Positions 62,537 through 64,000 of a stretch of 64,000 bases of DNA are shown here, piece by piece. Both the position numbers and the translations under genes were made by a program. The DNA is from Actinomycetes bacterium (GTDB taxonomy: Bacteria > Actinomycetota > Acidimicrobiia > Acidimicrobiales > Microtrichaceae): the NCBI GenBank assembly GCA_024222295.1, contig JAAEPF010000021.1:32672-96671 (forward strand), read 5' to 3'. A model generated the notes under the pieces. That model saw only the letters and a program-made list of their open reading frames with translations, had not been told where the DNA came from and did not search any database. How positions within the stretch are numbered: the stretch's first letter is position 1; each line of letters begins with the position of its first letter.

Positions 62537-64000
<1,464 letters not shown>

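Overview
The window is a GC-rich actinobacterial chromosome segment that consists almost entirely of housekeeping operons and ends in a 16S rRNA gene. Several signs point to Actinomycetota, probably class Acidimicrobiia. These are a mycobacterial-type integration host factor (mihF) before gmk, gene orders close to the pyrR-to-ribH, infC-to-argH and mpg-tyrS orders of Mycobacterium, actinobacterial families (the TIGR04338-like metallohydrolase, DUF2786, DUF2505), a PriA without a Walker A loop, and the 16S sequence itself. The class assignment rests on recall of related sequences, not on an alignment. I see no insertion sequence, prophage, CRISPR array, tRNA gene or toxin-antitoxin pair.

Layout. 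1-5447: 3' end of aspS, rarA and a DUF948-like protein, then a minus-strand group (metallohydrolase, DUF2786 protein, MscS channel) and a small membrane protein. 5461-17405: alaS, ruvX, mltG, aroE, two unusual Pro/Ala-rich proteins, aroK, aroB, aroQ, pepP, efp, nusB. 17466-28070: the pyrimidine operon pyrR-pyrB-pyrC-carA-carB-pyrD-pyrF, interrupted by one antisense DUF2505 gene and continuing into mihF and gmk. 28094-37671: rpoZ, coaBC, metK, priA, a methyltransferase, def, fmt, rsmB, a CruF-like membrane protein and mog. 37752-43201: ribD, ribE, ribBA, ribH, a SpoU methyltransferase, hisG and a cold-shock-like protein. 43242-49617: a DUF1844 protein, infC-rpmI-rplT, a tsnR-like methyltransferase, pheS and pheT. 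49650-57652: argC-argB-argD-argR-argG-argH, a thioesterase, mpg and a Nudix protein. 57609-64000: a membrane protein and a class A PBP on the minus strand, tyrS, an rRNA promoter region and the 16S gene, which runs off the end.

Organisation. Most plus-strand genes overlap by 1 or 4 bases (ATGA, GTGA, TGATG), so long translationally coupled operons are likely. Where a new transcript seems to start, a TANNNT box repeatedly lies 6-8 bases before the start codon, which suggests many leaderless mRNAs.

Most informative signals. (1) A PyrR-binding hairpin lies between the pyr promoter and the pyrR ribosome binding site, and a UNCG-capped terminator hairpin lies inside the first codons of pyrR. The two hairpins can compete for one complementary strand. 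(2) infC appears to start at AUA, with a strong terminator-like hairpin in its leader. (3) Twin palindromes cover the predicted promoter of the DUF2786/metallohydrolase pair. (4) def and a divergent methyltransferase gene have overlapping -10 boxes. (5) A two-gene insert with low-complexity linkers sits in the shikimate cluster. I found no clearly new multi-gene system; the novelty is mostly regulatory.
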